A stretch of 64,000 bases of DNA from SZUA-36 sp963759155 (GTDB taxonomy: Bacteria; Pseudomonadota; Gammaproteobacteria; Xanthomonadales; SZUA-36): assembly GCA_963759155.1 (NCBI GenBank), contig CAVWXX010000027.1:124001-188000 (forward strand). Direction: 5' to 3'. The first letter of the stretch is position 1; each line of letters opens with the position of its first letter. Positions 1-8,200 of this stretch are shown here, in pieces. Under the pieces are notes generated by a model. The model searched no databases and had not been told where the DNA came from. It saw only the letters and a program-made list of their open reading frames with translations. The translations under genes and the position numbers were made by a program.

Positions 1-25
1 CAGTAATTGACGTTTTGATGTCGGA

Positions 26-54
26 CCGCCTGAGTGGCGGCCCGGCCTTTTTTT
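26..54 (+). terminator. Rho-independent terminator of a gene left of the window
   Basis: A 5-bp GC stem (CCGCC / GGCGG, 26-30 and 36-40) with a TGAGT loop is followed by CCCGGCC and a seven-T run at 48-54. The U-tract lies a little away from the stem. It probably ends a plus-strand gene whose coding part is outside the window. Confidence 0.6.
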
Positions 55-163
55 CAACTGTAAAAGGCTGGGATCTTTACAGCTTGCAGTATCTATGGCG
101 CGTAAATACACCGTGCCCATTCAACGGGTGACCGAGGACAACAAGTAGATTATGAGGTCCTAA

Positions 164-364
164 GTGCGGATTGAAGAATTTCTAAATGTTGTCGCAAAAT
201 CGAAAGGATTGGTCGGTTTTTTGATAACGCCCCGGCACTTCCCGAACTTAACCTTTCATGGGCAGGAGTCTGTGGAAGCCGGAACAGAACCTGCACGGTT
301 TTTAGGGGTCGCGAATGACGACACTAAAAACATGACTGAAATCCGGAAGTACTGGGCGGTGTAA
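164..364 (+). CDS. Doubtful 66-aa ORF (GTG start)
   Basis: An open frame of 66 codons starting at GTG, with only a weak AGGTC upstream. It resembles no family I know. Its 5' part coincides with a 40-nt sequence (191-230) that recurs at 3427-3466 upstream of the AraC gene, where that frame closes early. The DNA may therefore be conserved as a regulatory element rather than as protein. The frame could also be the remnant of a decayed gene. Low confidence that it is expressed. Confidence 0.15.
   Translation: MRIEEFLNVVAKSKGLVGFLITPRHFPNLTFHGQESVEAGTEPARFLGVANDDTKNMTEIRKYWAV
191..230 (+). repeat. Shared upstream element, copy 1
   Basis: Begins GTCGCAAAA and contains TTGGTCG followed by a T-run and TTGAT. 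It matches 3427-3466 at 33 of 40 positions, and similarity fades beyond. This copy lies about 230 nt upstream of the lectin gene. The other lies about 100 nt upstream of the AraC-type gene. It is probably a regulator-binding or promoter-associated element, but the function is inferred only. Confidence 0.4.
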
Positions 365-459
365 AACAGCGCGGTAACCAACAGCAGGGAATATCTCTCA
401 ATACATTCTTTGTTCTTACCAGGCAAAAGCATCGTCGCGGTTTTTAAAGAGGAACTGAG

Positions 460-1272
460 ATGAAGAAACTCAAACTACTAGGAATATCCATAGTGTTTCT
501 TGGTGCTGGAGTACTGGCGGCTGAAGCATATGATTATAACGACCATGAGTATTACCTGACTGCTACAGGAACGTGGGCACAAGCGGAGGCTGAAGCCGTA
601 AGTATGGGTGGCCACCTCGTGTCCATTAATGATGCGGATGAACAAACATTCATTAATGGACTGTTATCGGGTAGTACCTGGGTTGGATTAAATGATGAAG
701 GTACCGAGGTATGGGCCTGGATCAACGGTGATCCTGTTACCTTCACAAACTGGTCGACCTATGAGCCAAATGGTGGGCCCAATGAGAATTGCGGGGTCTC
801 CGAGCAGGCATGGGGCGGTCTTTGGAATGATTTACCGTGCGACCGCCTTCATCGGGGAATTGTCGAGATAGATCCGCTCGGCCCAAGTTATGTTTGTGTT
901 GGTTTTGAACCGCCTATGGCGGGTGGACCGGTAAAAGTTAGGCGCGATCGCGCTCTCCCCCTGAAAGCGGAAATCTTCGATGAGGATGGGTTTGCGGTTA
1001 CCGATATTGACATCAACACACCGCCCGTTGTTCAGATCTGGTACGAATTCGGTACCTCTGATGAGGACCTGATTGAGGTTGAAGCATTACCTGCCGGTGT
1101 TGGCGACGATGGCAACCAGTTTGTCTTCACCGCTGAAGACAGGTGGCAGTTCAATCTGAAGACCGGTAGCTATACCGCGCCAGGCACCTACACGGTCTTC
1201 ATGGAAAGCGGTGACATCGACGAATACATGTTAGAGACACCGACCTGCACGGCGGAGTTTGTGGTGCGGTAG
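460..1272 (+). CDS. Secreted C-type lectin domain protein
   Basis: 270 aa. An N-terminal signal peptide (about residues 1-23, ending AAEA) precedes a C-type lectin carbohydrate-recognition domain (about 25-145). The CRD shows WVGLND, a calcium-site EPN motif and a WND motif, with cysteines in NENCGV and LPCD. EPN plus WND is the classical mannose-type Ca2+/sugar-binding signature, so sugar binding outside the cell is plausible. The C-terminal region (about 150-270) resembles a beta-rich domain common in bacterial secreted proteins (GPVKVRRDRALPLKAEIFD) and ends without an anchor. The start is supported by AGAGGAACTGAG just upstream. The gene stands alone, so its partner or ligand cannot be inferred. 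Confidence 0.8.
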   Translation: MKKLKLLGISIVFLGAGVLAAEAYDYNDHEYYLTATGTWAQAEAEAVSMGGHLVSINDADEQTFINGLLSGSTWVGLNDEGTEVWAWINGDPVTFTNWSTYEPNGGPNENCGVSEQAWGGLWNDLPCDRLHRGIVEIDPLGPSYVCVGFEPPMAGGPVKVRRDRALPLKAEIFDEDGFAVTDIDINTPPVVQIWYEFGTSDEDLIEVEALPAGVGDDGNQFVFTAEDRWQFNLKTGSYTAPGTYTVFMESGDIDEYMLETPTCTAEFVVR

Positions 1273-1396
1273 TGGTTATGGGTGGTTTGCATTGAGGACA
1301 TCCACGTCTATTGAAGCGTGGGTGTCCCGCAATTGGTCCATTGGCATCGCAGAAACCCATAAATAGTCAGCCAGTATTCTGGCGAGGAGTATAAAC

Positions 1397-1721
1397 ATGT
1401 CAAAGCTAGGTTTGTTTTTAATTTTAGCGTTGGTTTCACTATCTTCTCTCGAAAGAGCTGAGACACCCACAACTTTCAATCAGCTTGATCTCAGATGTGA
1501 TTGCGATGGAACTACCTGTGGGCATATCTAGTAGCCTAGAAGGAAAATTGACTGCTGTTATAGAAATTTTAACCAACCCGGACTTTCCGTCTTTGAATCC
1601 TGCGGTTAAGCAGTTGGAGTCTTTTATTCAGCGAATCGAATCGATGAGCGGTAAGAAGATATCGGAGACGGATGCGGACTACCTAATTCTAAAGGCGAAG
1701 GAGATCATTGGGACAATTTAG
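1397..1721 (+). pseudogene. Small secreted helical-domain protein split by a +1 frameshift
   Basis: Frame 1 starts at ATG 1397 after the ribosome site GGCGAGGAG (1381-1389). It encodes a good signal peptide (MSKLGLFLILALVSLSS) and continues to TTFNQ, then runs to a stop at 1529-1531 (44 aa). Shifting by one base near 1482-1484 gives LISDVIAMELPVG and a helical domain of about 75 residues ending at 1721 (FIQRIESMSGKKIS, DADYLI). That domain resembles the C-terminal helical modules of many bacterial secreted proteins (SSLxxKLxxA ... FIxxVExxxGKKI). Joined, the two parts make one sensible secreted protein of about 107 aa. Without the shift, the first frame is a short Cys-containing peptide. Either one base is extra in the assembly or the gene is a recent pseudogene. 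Confidence 0.55.
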
Positions 1722-1750
1722 CGACTAGGCATGTCAGGAGGGTCGCAACC

Positions 1751-1897
1751 ATGCGGCCCATTCCTTCCAACCCTGATGCTTCCGATCCTGTTTTTCTTTT
1801 AGAACATCAAGATATCTCCGACGATGAAATTGATACCTGTAGAAAAGCGTTAAAGGAAATTAGATACGGATTGGATGAGTTTCCATCTTGTGAATAG
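1751..1897 (+). CDS. Small acidic protein, 48 aa, unknown
   Basis: An ATG start lies 9 nt after a perfect Shine-Dalgarno sequence AGGAGG (1736-1741). The 48-residue product is acidic, has no membrane segment and has two cysteines (DTCRK and a C-terminal SCE). Part of it (LEHQDISDDEIDTCRKALK) looks helical and amphipathic. I recognise no family. It follows the broken gene at 1397-1721 by only 29 nt, so the two may be co-transcribed. The strong ribosome site is the main reason to call it. Confidence 0.45.
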   Translation: MRPIPSNPDASDPVFLLEHQDISDDEIDTCRKALKEIRYGLDEFPSCE

Positions 1898-2177
1898 CAT
1901 CAGCGAGTAAATTTAATACAGAGCCGTCGGTCACTGACGGCGGGGTTGGGTTTCTGTCGAGATCATCACCCATCATTTCAACGAAGAAGGGCACCCATCA
2001 TGGGTGACCGCGGAGACGGGTAAGCTGGTTGGGGAAATCATTCTTCCCTAGTGCAATTCAAAGTGATTAATGTCTAAAAGACGGAGGGGGCCGTTAGCCC
2101 CCTCCGATATGTTCTTGGTCATGCTGACGATCATATCGTCATGAGGAGAGATGCCGACCAAAAACACCCGCTATCAA
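1898..2177. other. Intergenic region with two hairpins
   Basis: No convincing coding frame. A 6-bp hairpin (GCCGTC/GACGGC, 1923-1941) follows the 48-aa gene but has only a weak U-tract. The strong hairpin at 2082-2106 is listed separately. Confidence 0.5.
2082..2106 (-). terminator. Strong hairpin, probable terminator of the DUF2202 gene
   Basis: A perfect 10-bp stem (CGGAGGGGGC / GCCCCCTCCG) has a 5-nt loop. On the minus strand it is followed by TCTTTTAG, a short U-rich tract. It lies about 70 nt past the minus-strand gene ending at 2178. Confidence 0.55.
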
Positions 2178-3222
2178 TTACTCGGTTGCACCAATCAATG
2201 CTTCACAAAGCGCCACATTGTCCGCTGCCACGCGCTGTATCGGTATCACTCCAACCTGGTTGATCGAAGGAATATCATAGCTGACGGTTCCGCTACTGCA
2301 GTCGTCGAAATGTATCTGTATGGTGCCACCCGGTGTGCTTTCCGGCACGGGTTCAGTTGAATCGAACAGGCCACCCGAGGTGATGCTGATCTCCAGTAGT
2401 GCCTCGTTACCACTATAAGGCCCAATTGCGGTCAGCCAACGATGGCCGGGGTCGCCCAAATTCGCTTCAACACCTTCTGCCGGGCGTTCAGTGTCATAGG
2501 TAAACCAGGCCAGCGAAACGGTTTCGAGGTATGGAAATACCGTGATGAAAAAGCCCTGTCCATCCGTTGCGGGGTAGTACCAGGCGTCGTTCAGGCCGGG
2601 GTTGATCACAAACTCGTTTGAGACTGGTTTGCCCAAAATGGCATCAACCTCAGACTGGTCTAAAACCTGGGCCACGTATTCCACGCCGGTCGACTCTATC
2701 TGGCTAACAAAAGCACGCAGGTGGTTTTTGGATCCCGCCAGCAGGTTTTCATAGGCGGCAATTAAATCCGCCTGGAAAGTTTCGCCGATGGCAATCTCTA
2801 TATCCCGAATATCAACCTCCTCAATAAATGCACCGACATACATTGCATCCAGCCAGGAGACATTGCCTTGCGCGATGAGGTCAACATAAAGATCAGAAAG
2901 AATCGCGTTATTAAAATCGCCTATCGCATCGCTGGGAACAGGGTCGGGTATGCCGTAGATATTCAGCATGTCCAGCATGACGTCCATATGTGTCTGCTCC
3001 GAACTGGAGATATTCGTAAACACCCTGGAACCCCAGGTCTGGTAAAGGGTGATATAGGTATCACGCGCCAGTTTCTCTTCCTCGCGCATGAAAATCAGGT
3101 TGGTGCTTTCTGCTTCGCTGAGGCTTGCCTCGGATAAATGAATCGTCTTGTATTGCCGCATTAGCGTTGGCAAACGCCAGCAAACTCATGGCTAATACCA
3201 GTGAAGAAATCAGTTCTTTCAT
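2178..3222 (-). CDS. Secreted DUF2202 ferritin-like protein with extra C-terminal domain; frameshift after the signal peptide
   Basis: The main frame (2178-3173) has a DUF2202 ferritin-like four-helix domain (about residues 20-180) with REEEKLARDTY and SEQTHMDVM, where Glu and His could bind metal. A C-terminal beta-rich domain (about 190-331; NPGLNDAWYYPATDGQGFF, then DCSSGTVSYDIPS) is related to the C-terminus of the cytochrome at 6015-8156. The frame lacks its own good start. Just upstream, from ATG 3222 with a GGAG ribosome site, a second frame encodes MKELISSLVLAMSLLAFANANA, a clear signal peptide. Joining them needs removal of one base between about 3140 and 3175. The intended product is thus a secreted or periplasmic protein. 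Whether the shift is real or an assembly error is open. Confidence 0.75.
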
Positions 3223-3566
3223 GTCAACTCCGTACTTTGATAAGTTGCTTTGCGGGTTGGCCTTTCCCCTGGCTATGATCCTGGCCGGTTAACTTGCTTT
3301 GATCACTTTCCTGTTTTTTTTTACACGTACAATTTTGATCTGCGAAATAGGAATAAATTTGAAGGAAATGTGAAGTTTTTTAAACGCTATGTTTTTTATC
3401 GTGGTGATGCTGGAAGAAGGGAATAGGTCGCAAAACTGATAGATTTGGTCGTTTTTTTGATCACGCTGGAGTATTCGGCCAGATTAAACTGAAACTTATC
3501 GAGACTTTCGATCGTACTGCAATGGCCGTACGGACGAATAGCATGTCCTGACAGACGCGCCATGGC
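3223..3566. other. Divergent intergenic region with shared element, copy 2
   Basis: Separates the minus-strand DUF2202 gene from the plus-strand AraC-type gene. It contains an AT-rich stretch (3305-3395) and the second copy of the 40-nt element at 3427-3466 (GTCGCAAAA ... TTGGTCG, T-run, TTGATCACGC). I see no gene here. The element's place just upstream of a regulator suggests autoregulation, which is inference. Confidence 0.4.
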
Positions 3567-3980
3567 ATGTCGTTGGAACCTCATTCGATGAAAGCCGAAG
3601 GACTTCTTGCGATGTTACAGATTGGCAAACATGAAGGGTATCGGAAACCAGTAATCATCCAACGGGATCAGGGGTTCCTGGATCTGGTGGATCAGGCAGT
3701 TTCGCATAATTATACCGATAGAGCTTTCGATCTTACCGCTTTGGCATCTCAGCTTGCGCTTAGTAAACGCCAGGTTCAACGCCGGCTGAAAACATTATTG
3801 GGGCACACACCTTCGGAATATTTACGTAGCTATCGGTTGCGGGAATCCCTGGAGTTTCTGCGAGAGGGAATGCCAGTAGGGCAGGTGGCCAAAGCCGTTG
3901 GTTTTTCTTCCCAGGCTTACTTTGCCAGTTGTTTTAAAGCAGAGTTTGATCAGACGCCTTCTGACTATCAAAGGCGATAG
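3567..3980 (+). CDS. Short AraC/XylS-family regulator (DNA-binding domain only)
   Basis: 137 aa. Residues from about 40 to 137 form a complete AraC-type double helix-turn-helix: FDLTALASQLALSKRQVQRRL is the first HTH, and VGQVAKAVGFSSQAYFASCF with the family signature TPSDYQRR is the second. The N-terminal 40 residues are too short for a cupin or other ligand domain, so the sensor is missing or supplied by another protein. In-frame sequence is closed by a stop at 3549-3551, so the protein cannot extend far upstream. An element shared with the lectin promoter region lies about 100 nt before it. Confidence 0.8.
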   Translation: MSLEPHSMKAEGLLAMLQIGKHEGYRKPVIIQRDQGFLDLVDQAVSHNYTDRAFDLTALASQLALSKRQVQRRLKTLLGHTPSEYLRSYRLRESLEFLREGMPVGQVAKAVGFSSQAYFASCFKAEFDQTPSDYQRR

Positions 3981-4061
3981 ACTGAACTATATTTGTGAGA
4001 GAGCGTGTCTTGACTTATTTCTAAGGCCTTTCTTTGCAATCACTGTTTCTTTGACAAGCTG

Positions 4062-4106
4062 TTGATATAAATCAGCTACATGCACCTTCAAAAAAGTGTA
4101 TATTAT
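4062..4106 (+). promoter_or_regulatory. FNR/Anr-type box with -10 element
   Basis: TTGAT-ATAA-ATCAG (4062-4075) matches the FNR consensus TTGAT-N4-ATCAA at nine of ten defined positions. TATTAT at 4101-4106 fits a -10 element. This puts the box centre about 44 nt before the predicted transcript start, near the usual activating position. It would make the gene at 4207 oxygen-regulated. Confidence 0.45.
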
Positions 4107-4206
4107 GTTTTTATAATTAAATGCACCGGCTGACGTCATGACTCCCTATTTTGCTCTTGGGTCCTTACTGAACCGGCAATCGATCCCCCCACACGGAGTT
4201 AGACCC

Positions 4207-5115
4207 ATGAAAACCCTGATTTCCTTGTCACTGTTGCTGACCGCGGTATTGTTTACCGCAACAGTGGCTGCCGAAGATACGATCTACAAACCCTTTGTTG
4301 TTGCCTCCAATGGCCTCGGTTCACTGGATGAAAAAACCTCATCTACGCGGCGCGCGCTTGAAGATGCTGGTTTTGAAGTTTATGGCCAGTACTCTCCGGT
4401 CGACGGTACCAATGTGATCGTTGTGACCAACGATGAATTGAAAAACATCGCCTCCCTGTCTGACAAGGGTGGTTATGCCGCAGGTCAGCGGGTCGCTGTT
4501 ACAGAGGTTGGCGACAAGGTCGAAGTATCTTTTGTGAATCCGCTTTATATCCAGTATGGCTATCATCTTAAAGGCGATATGCAGCCTGTTTACGATGCCC
4601 TCGTTTCAAGCCTGGGCAATGTTCAGTCCTGCGGCGCCGGCAATAAAAAAATGACCGCCAAAAAACTCGGTAAGTTCCACTACATGATGGGAATGCCATA
4701 TTTCGATGATTTTCTCGAGTTGGGTTCTTTTGGCTCTCACGAAGAAGCTGTTGCTGCCGTTGCAGAAGGTCTTGCGGTTCCCGATGATGCGCTGACTCAG
4801 GTTTATCGTATTGATATTCCCGGCAAGCAACAGACCGTATTTGGTGTTGGTATGAAGATGACCAACGAGGAAGAAAAAGATATCGATTCCACTTTCCAGA
4901 TGAGTATCGTTGATTTTGAAGGTTGTAAGAAACGCGCTTACTTCCCTTACGAGGTTTTGGTGGATGGTAACAATGTTGAAGCATTGCATATGCGTTTTCG
5001 CATGGCTTTCCATTTTCCGAACCTGAGCATGACCGGCAAGCATGGCTTTACCAAGTTGATGCCAGCGCCGGGTGCAACCAAAGATGCACTGGAAGAGATG
5101 GTTGGTACGAAATAA
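4207..5115 (+). CDS. Hypothetical periplasmic protein
   Basis: 302 aa from ATG 4207, chosen because GGAG lies 8 nt upstream and a signal peptide follows directly (MKTLISLSLLLTAVLFTATVAAED). An in-frame ATG 69 nt earlier would put a non-signal leader in front. The first half (TSSTRRALEDAGFEVYGQYS, then VIVVTNDELK) recalls DUF302-like alpha/beta folds. The second half has two isolated cysteines (VQSCGAG, FEGCKK) and no membrane segment. No enzyme motif is visible. An FNR-like box and -10 element upstream suggest induction when oxygen is low. A clear terminator follows. Confidence 0.7.
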   Translation: MKTLISLSLLLTAVLFTATVAAEDTIYKPFVVASNGLGSLDEKTSSTRRALEDAGFEVYGQYSPVDGTNVIVVTNDELKNIASLSDKGGYAAGQRVAVTEVGDKVEVSFVNPLYIQYGYHLKGDMQPVYDALVSSLGNVQSCGAGNKKMTAKKLGKFHYMMGMPYFDDFLELGSFGSHEEAVAAVAEGLAVPDDALTQVYRIDIPGKQQTVFGVGMKMTNEEEKDIDSTFQMSIVDFEGCKKRAYFPYEVLVDGNNVEALHMRFRMAFHFPNLSMTGKHGFTKLMPAPGATKDALEEMVGTK

Positions 5116-5142
5116 AACGATCTTTATTTAGTTGATTGAAGA

Positions 5143-5171
5143 GGCCGGCGATTCAAAGCCGGCCTTTTTTT
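5143..5171 (+). terminator. Rho-independent terminator
   Basis: A 7-bp stem GGCCGGC / GCCGGCC has an 8-nt loop and is followed by seven Ts (5165-5171). It ends the 4207-5115 gene and sits just before the convergent methyltransferase gene. Confidence 0.9.
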
Positions 5172-5185
5172 GCCCTTACGCCAGC

Positions 5186-5800
5186 TCAATAACGGGCAGT
5201 GCCCCAGTAATTGAATGTCGCCGGCTTCCAACCGGGCAGGTACATGGTTTGCATGTCGTCTGATCTGTAACCCGATTGGGCCAGCAGGTCTGGAATTGAG
5301 CGGTTGAGGTTGCAGCCACCTGCCAGCACTCGCCACATCGGATTGAATCGATTTTGCCATCGTTGCACGCTTTCGTCCGGTGCTTTTCCGTGCTCGCAAA
5401 AAATCAGCCTTCCCGTGGGTTTCAAAACACGCCTGATCTCATCCAGTGCAGCACTGACATCCGGGATAGTACACATGGTAAAGGTCATCAAAACCGTGTC
5501 AGCACTGTTGTTGTCGAGTGGAATGGATTCGGCGCCAGACTGGATGAACTCGGCATCGAGGTGATGTTCAGCCGCATTGTTTTGGGCAATCGACCACATC
5601 TCAGCTGATGGATCCAGGCCCCATAAGTGTTCAACTTTTTGCGCATCATAAAAGGGGATATTCAGCCCCGAACCGATGCCGATCTCCAGCACACGTCCTT
5701 TGGCCAGTGGTACAACTTTTTCACGTTGCCGCATGCTTGGGTTCTGACCACAGGTGAAATGCACCAGCTTGGGTAACAGGTATTTATCATAAATGCCCAT
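5186..5800 (-). CDS. Class I SAM-dependent methyltransferase
   Basis: 204 aa. Rossmann methyltransferase with motif I VLEIGIGSGLN (about residues 37-47), an acidic motif II (GLDPSAEM), and post-I FTMCTIPD followed by EIRRVLKPTGRLIFCEHG. The CEHG turn and the tail (AGGCNLNR, then WGTARY) resemble the METTL7/UbiE-like group of small-molecule methyltransferases. The substrate cannot be told. It is convergent with the upstream gene and shares its terminator region. Single-gene unit. Confidence 0.8.
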   Translation of the reverse strand: MGIYDKYLLPKLVHFTCGQNPSMRQREKVVPLAKGRVLEIGIGSGLNIPFYDAQKVEHLWGLDPSAEMWSIAQNNAAEHHLDAEFIQSGAESIPLDNNSADTVLMTFTMCTIPDVSAALDEIRRVLKPTGRLIFCEHGKAPDESVQRWQNRFNPMWRVLAGGCNLNRSIPDLLAQSGYRSDDMQTMYLPGWKPATFNYWGTARY

Positions 5801-6014
5801 GGTTGGCAGCTTATCACGCGCATGAACATTTTTGACTATTCATCACCAGAAGCTACTGAACCTCATCTTTAACTTAATATTTTTTTTAATCTAAAGTGCT
5901 TGTTAATCAATGAAGTGAGGATCAGTATTATCAATTCACAATCTGTACTGACACGCGTCGACAGGTTTTCAATGGATGACGGAAAACCACTTTGGTAACC
6001 CGGAAAGGAGTCTC

Positions 6015-8156
6015 ATGATGAATCTTCGCAAATGGCACCTGATCTTAACTTCCTCAATAAGCGCTTTGCTGCTGATCGTCTTCAGCCATAGCGTATTTGC
6101 CTATTCAGACTACGACGGTTGTAAAGGCTGTCATGGTGACTTCGAAGAGAATAATTATGTTTCGAAGGTGGATGGTTCCCGGTGGAGCCAGAGCCTCATG
6201 GATGGTCATGAAACGTTTGTCAGTGATAAGTGCGACGCCTGCCATAAGGAGGGCTCGAAAGGCTCGGTATTTCTGAATTACTCAATCGACAGTACCCTCA
6301 CCAAAAGCTGCGTAGGTTGTCACGGTCGCCAGGAGGATGTTAATGGTAGCTGTGTCGGTGGAGGCGGTAGCCCGGTGGAGTGCGGTGGTGGTGCGGGTTT
6401 GCGCATAGCACATGAATCGAACGTCGGTGTCGGAACCTGTAATGGTTGTCATTCCGGTGATCCTGTTCCGGTTGGTGAGAATATCCTGCCGTTCAACTAC
6501 GGAAAAAGTGGCGTACAGATGAAGGATCCCTGTAATGCCGATAGCTCGGAAAGTGGTTTTGGTTCAAGTGGGCTGGATAACGATGGCGATGGCCCGCGGG
6601 ATGGTAGTGACTCCGACTGTCAACAGGCCGTCAATACGCCACCAACCCAGCCGGGTACATTGTCAGCTTCTGCGGTGACGACCAGTTCAGCAACAGTTAG
6701 CTGGGGTGCTTCAAGTGATGCAGATGGCGATACGATTACCTACCAGGTGGACTACCGTCAAAATGGCGTGGTGGCATGGAGTAATGGTGGCACAACCACG
6801 AGTACAAGCCGGGCGCTGAGCGGCCTGAGTGCTGAACAGTCCTACGACGTCAGGGTAACGCCTGATGATGGAAGCGATGCTGGTCCTGACCGGACAGCCG
6901 TCAATTTGTTCCAGACTTCGGCACCAGCACAGACGAATTGCCTGGATGTGGGCGCGCTCGCTTACGATAACTGGACTAAAACAGATGCAGGTGGAACCGG
7001 CAGTTTGCCGGCAGGCGCAACCAGCTCAGACTATGTCCGTTGTAAGGCCTGTCATGGTTGGGATCGCATGGGCACTGATGGTGGATATGTCAGGCGTTCA
7101 CGTAACGCCAGTCGTGCCAATGCGGGCGCGGGTGATGCCGATCAGACCAGCCGTAATATCAGCCTGGCAGGCAGGGATAGTGCCGATGTAACCGCTGACA
7201 TGATCTGGCACTCCGGGACCGGTCGCTTGTTTACAGAAGGCGCGGGTAGCTGGGTGGAACTGGATGATACCCATTCCGCCGACAATAAAGCCGCACATTC
7301 CAATGGATATACACTGGGTAACCAACACCCTGACTTCAGCAACGGCGCGTTGACGCAGCAACAGGTTGAATGCCTGGTTGAGTTCCTTAATGAGCCAAGT
7401 GCTGATCCCGCGGCCTATTTCAGCAGAATTGATCCCGCCACCAACCCGGTACTGTATACGATCATCGATAGCGCCGATGCGGCGTCCGGTGAACTGTATT
7501 ACAACACAAATTGTGCCAATTGCCATGGTGACCCGACAGGTGTTTCACCGGGAGGTTCTCCGGAAGGCGGCATACTTGCTTACCTGGATGGCGACGGTAA
7601 GTTCAGTGAGTTTGCCCATAAAGTCCGGTGGGGCATTCCCAATACCAGTATGAGCCGTGCGGCAATGGGTTCACCGGGTGCTGCGGATGTGGCCAATATG
7701 ATGTTGTGGTTACAGGAACTCGGCGACACCGGGTTTGCGATCAACCCGGGTCTCAGCGGTAACTGGTGGGGCGGCACGACGCGGGCCGGAGAGGGGTTCC
7801 TGATTGATGTGGCGCTCGACATCGGCAGCAATGCTGTCCTTGTGGTTTCGTTCTATACCTACGACAGTCTCGGTAACCAGGTCTGGTTAATCGGGGCGGG
7901 CCCAAGTAATGGTGGCATGGCTGAAATCGACCTGTTTATTCCGGAAGGCGCCATGTGGGGCGCAGCCTTTAACCCTGATGACAGAACGGAGACTCCCTGG
8001 GGTACAGGTACCTTCAGCTTCACGTCCTGCGGGGCAGGGCACATTTCGCTGATGCCGAATGCGGAGATGCAAAACAGGTTCTTTACAAACCTCGAATACG
8101 ACATCAACCGCGAGTTACTTATCCCCGGTATTGAATGTCCAACTCCGTCTGATTAG
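6015..8156 (+). CDS. Secreted six-haem c-type cytochrome with fibronectin III domain
   Basis: 713 aa from ATG 6015 (AAGGAG at 6005-6010; ATG 6018 is an alternative). The signal peptide ends VFAYS. Six CxxCH haem sites begin at residues 36, 73, 99, 142, 343 and 500. The first four form an N-terminal multihaem module. A fibronectin type III domain (about 205-300; SSATVSWGASSDADGD) links it to a module containing the last two haems, of which the one near 500 looks like a mono-haem cytochrome c (CANCHGD). The C-terminus (about 565-713, starting NPGLSGNWW) is the beta-rich domain also found on the DUF2202 protein. It is likely a periplasmic or surface electron carrier. The partner is unknown; it is the only gene in its transcription unit. 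Confidence 0.85.
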   Translation: MMNLRKWHLILTSSISALLLIVFSHSVFAYSDYDGCKGCHGDFEENNYVSKVDGSRWSQSLMDGHETFVSDKCDACHKEGSKGSVFLNYSIDSTLTKSCVGCHGRQEDVNGSCVGGGGSPVECGGGAGLRIAHESNVGVGTCNGCHSGDPVPVGENILPFNYGKSGVQMKDPCNADSSESGFGSSGLDNDGDGPRDGSDSDCQQAVNTPPTQPGTLSASAVTTSSATVSWGASSDADGDTITYQVDYRQNGVVAWSNGGTTTSTSRALSGLSAEQSYDVRVTPDDGSDAGPDRTAVNLFQTSAPAQTNCLDVGALAYDNWTKTDAGGTGSLPAGATSSDYVRCKACHGWDRMGTDGGYVRRSRNASRANAGAGDADQTSRNISLAGRDSADVTADMIWHSGTGRLFTEGAGSWVELDDTHSADNKAAHSNGYTLGNQHPDFSNGALTQQQVECLVEFLNEPSADPAAYFSRIDPATNPVLYTIIDSADAASGELYYNTNCANCHGDPTGVSPGGSPEGGILAYLDGDGKFSEFAHKVRWGIPNTSMSRAAMGSPGAADVANMMLWLQELGDTGFAINPGLSGNWWGGTTRAGEGFLIDVALDIGSNAVLVVSFYTYDSLGNQVWLIGAGPSNGGMAEIDLFIPEGAMWGAAFNPDDRTETPWGTGTFSFTSCGAGHISLMPNAEMQNRFFTNLEYDINRELLIPGIECPTPSD

Positions 8157-8166
8157 GTGATGTCAG

Positions 8167-8200
8167 GCTATAGCCCGGTTTGAAGGAACCGGGCTATAGC
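8167..8200. terminator. Convergent 14-bp hairpin
   Basis: A perfect stem GCTATAGCCCGGTT / AACCGGGCTATAGC with a 6-nt loop lies between convergent genes and overlaps the last codons of the minus-strand gene. Neither side has a U-tract, so it may act as a shared transcript-end structure rather than a classical terminator. Confidence 0.5.

Noticed and set aside
95..148. 17-codon ATG frame before the window's first genes
   Set aside because: No ribosome site, no similarity, too short; likely chance.
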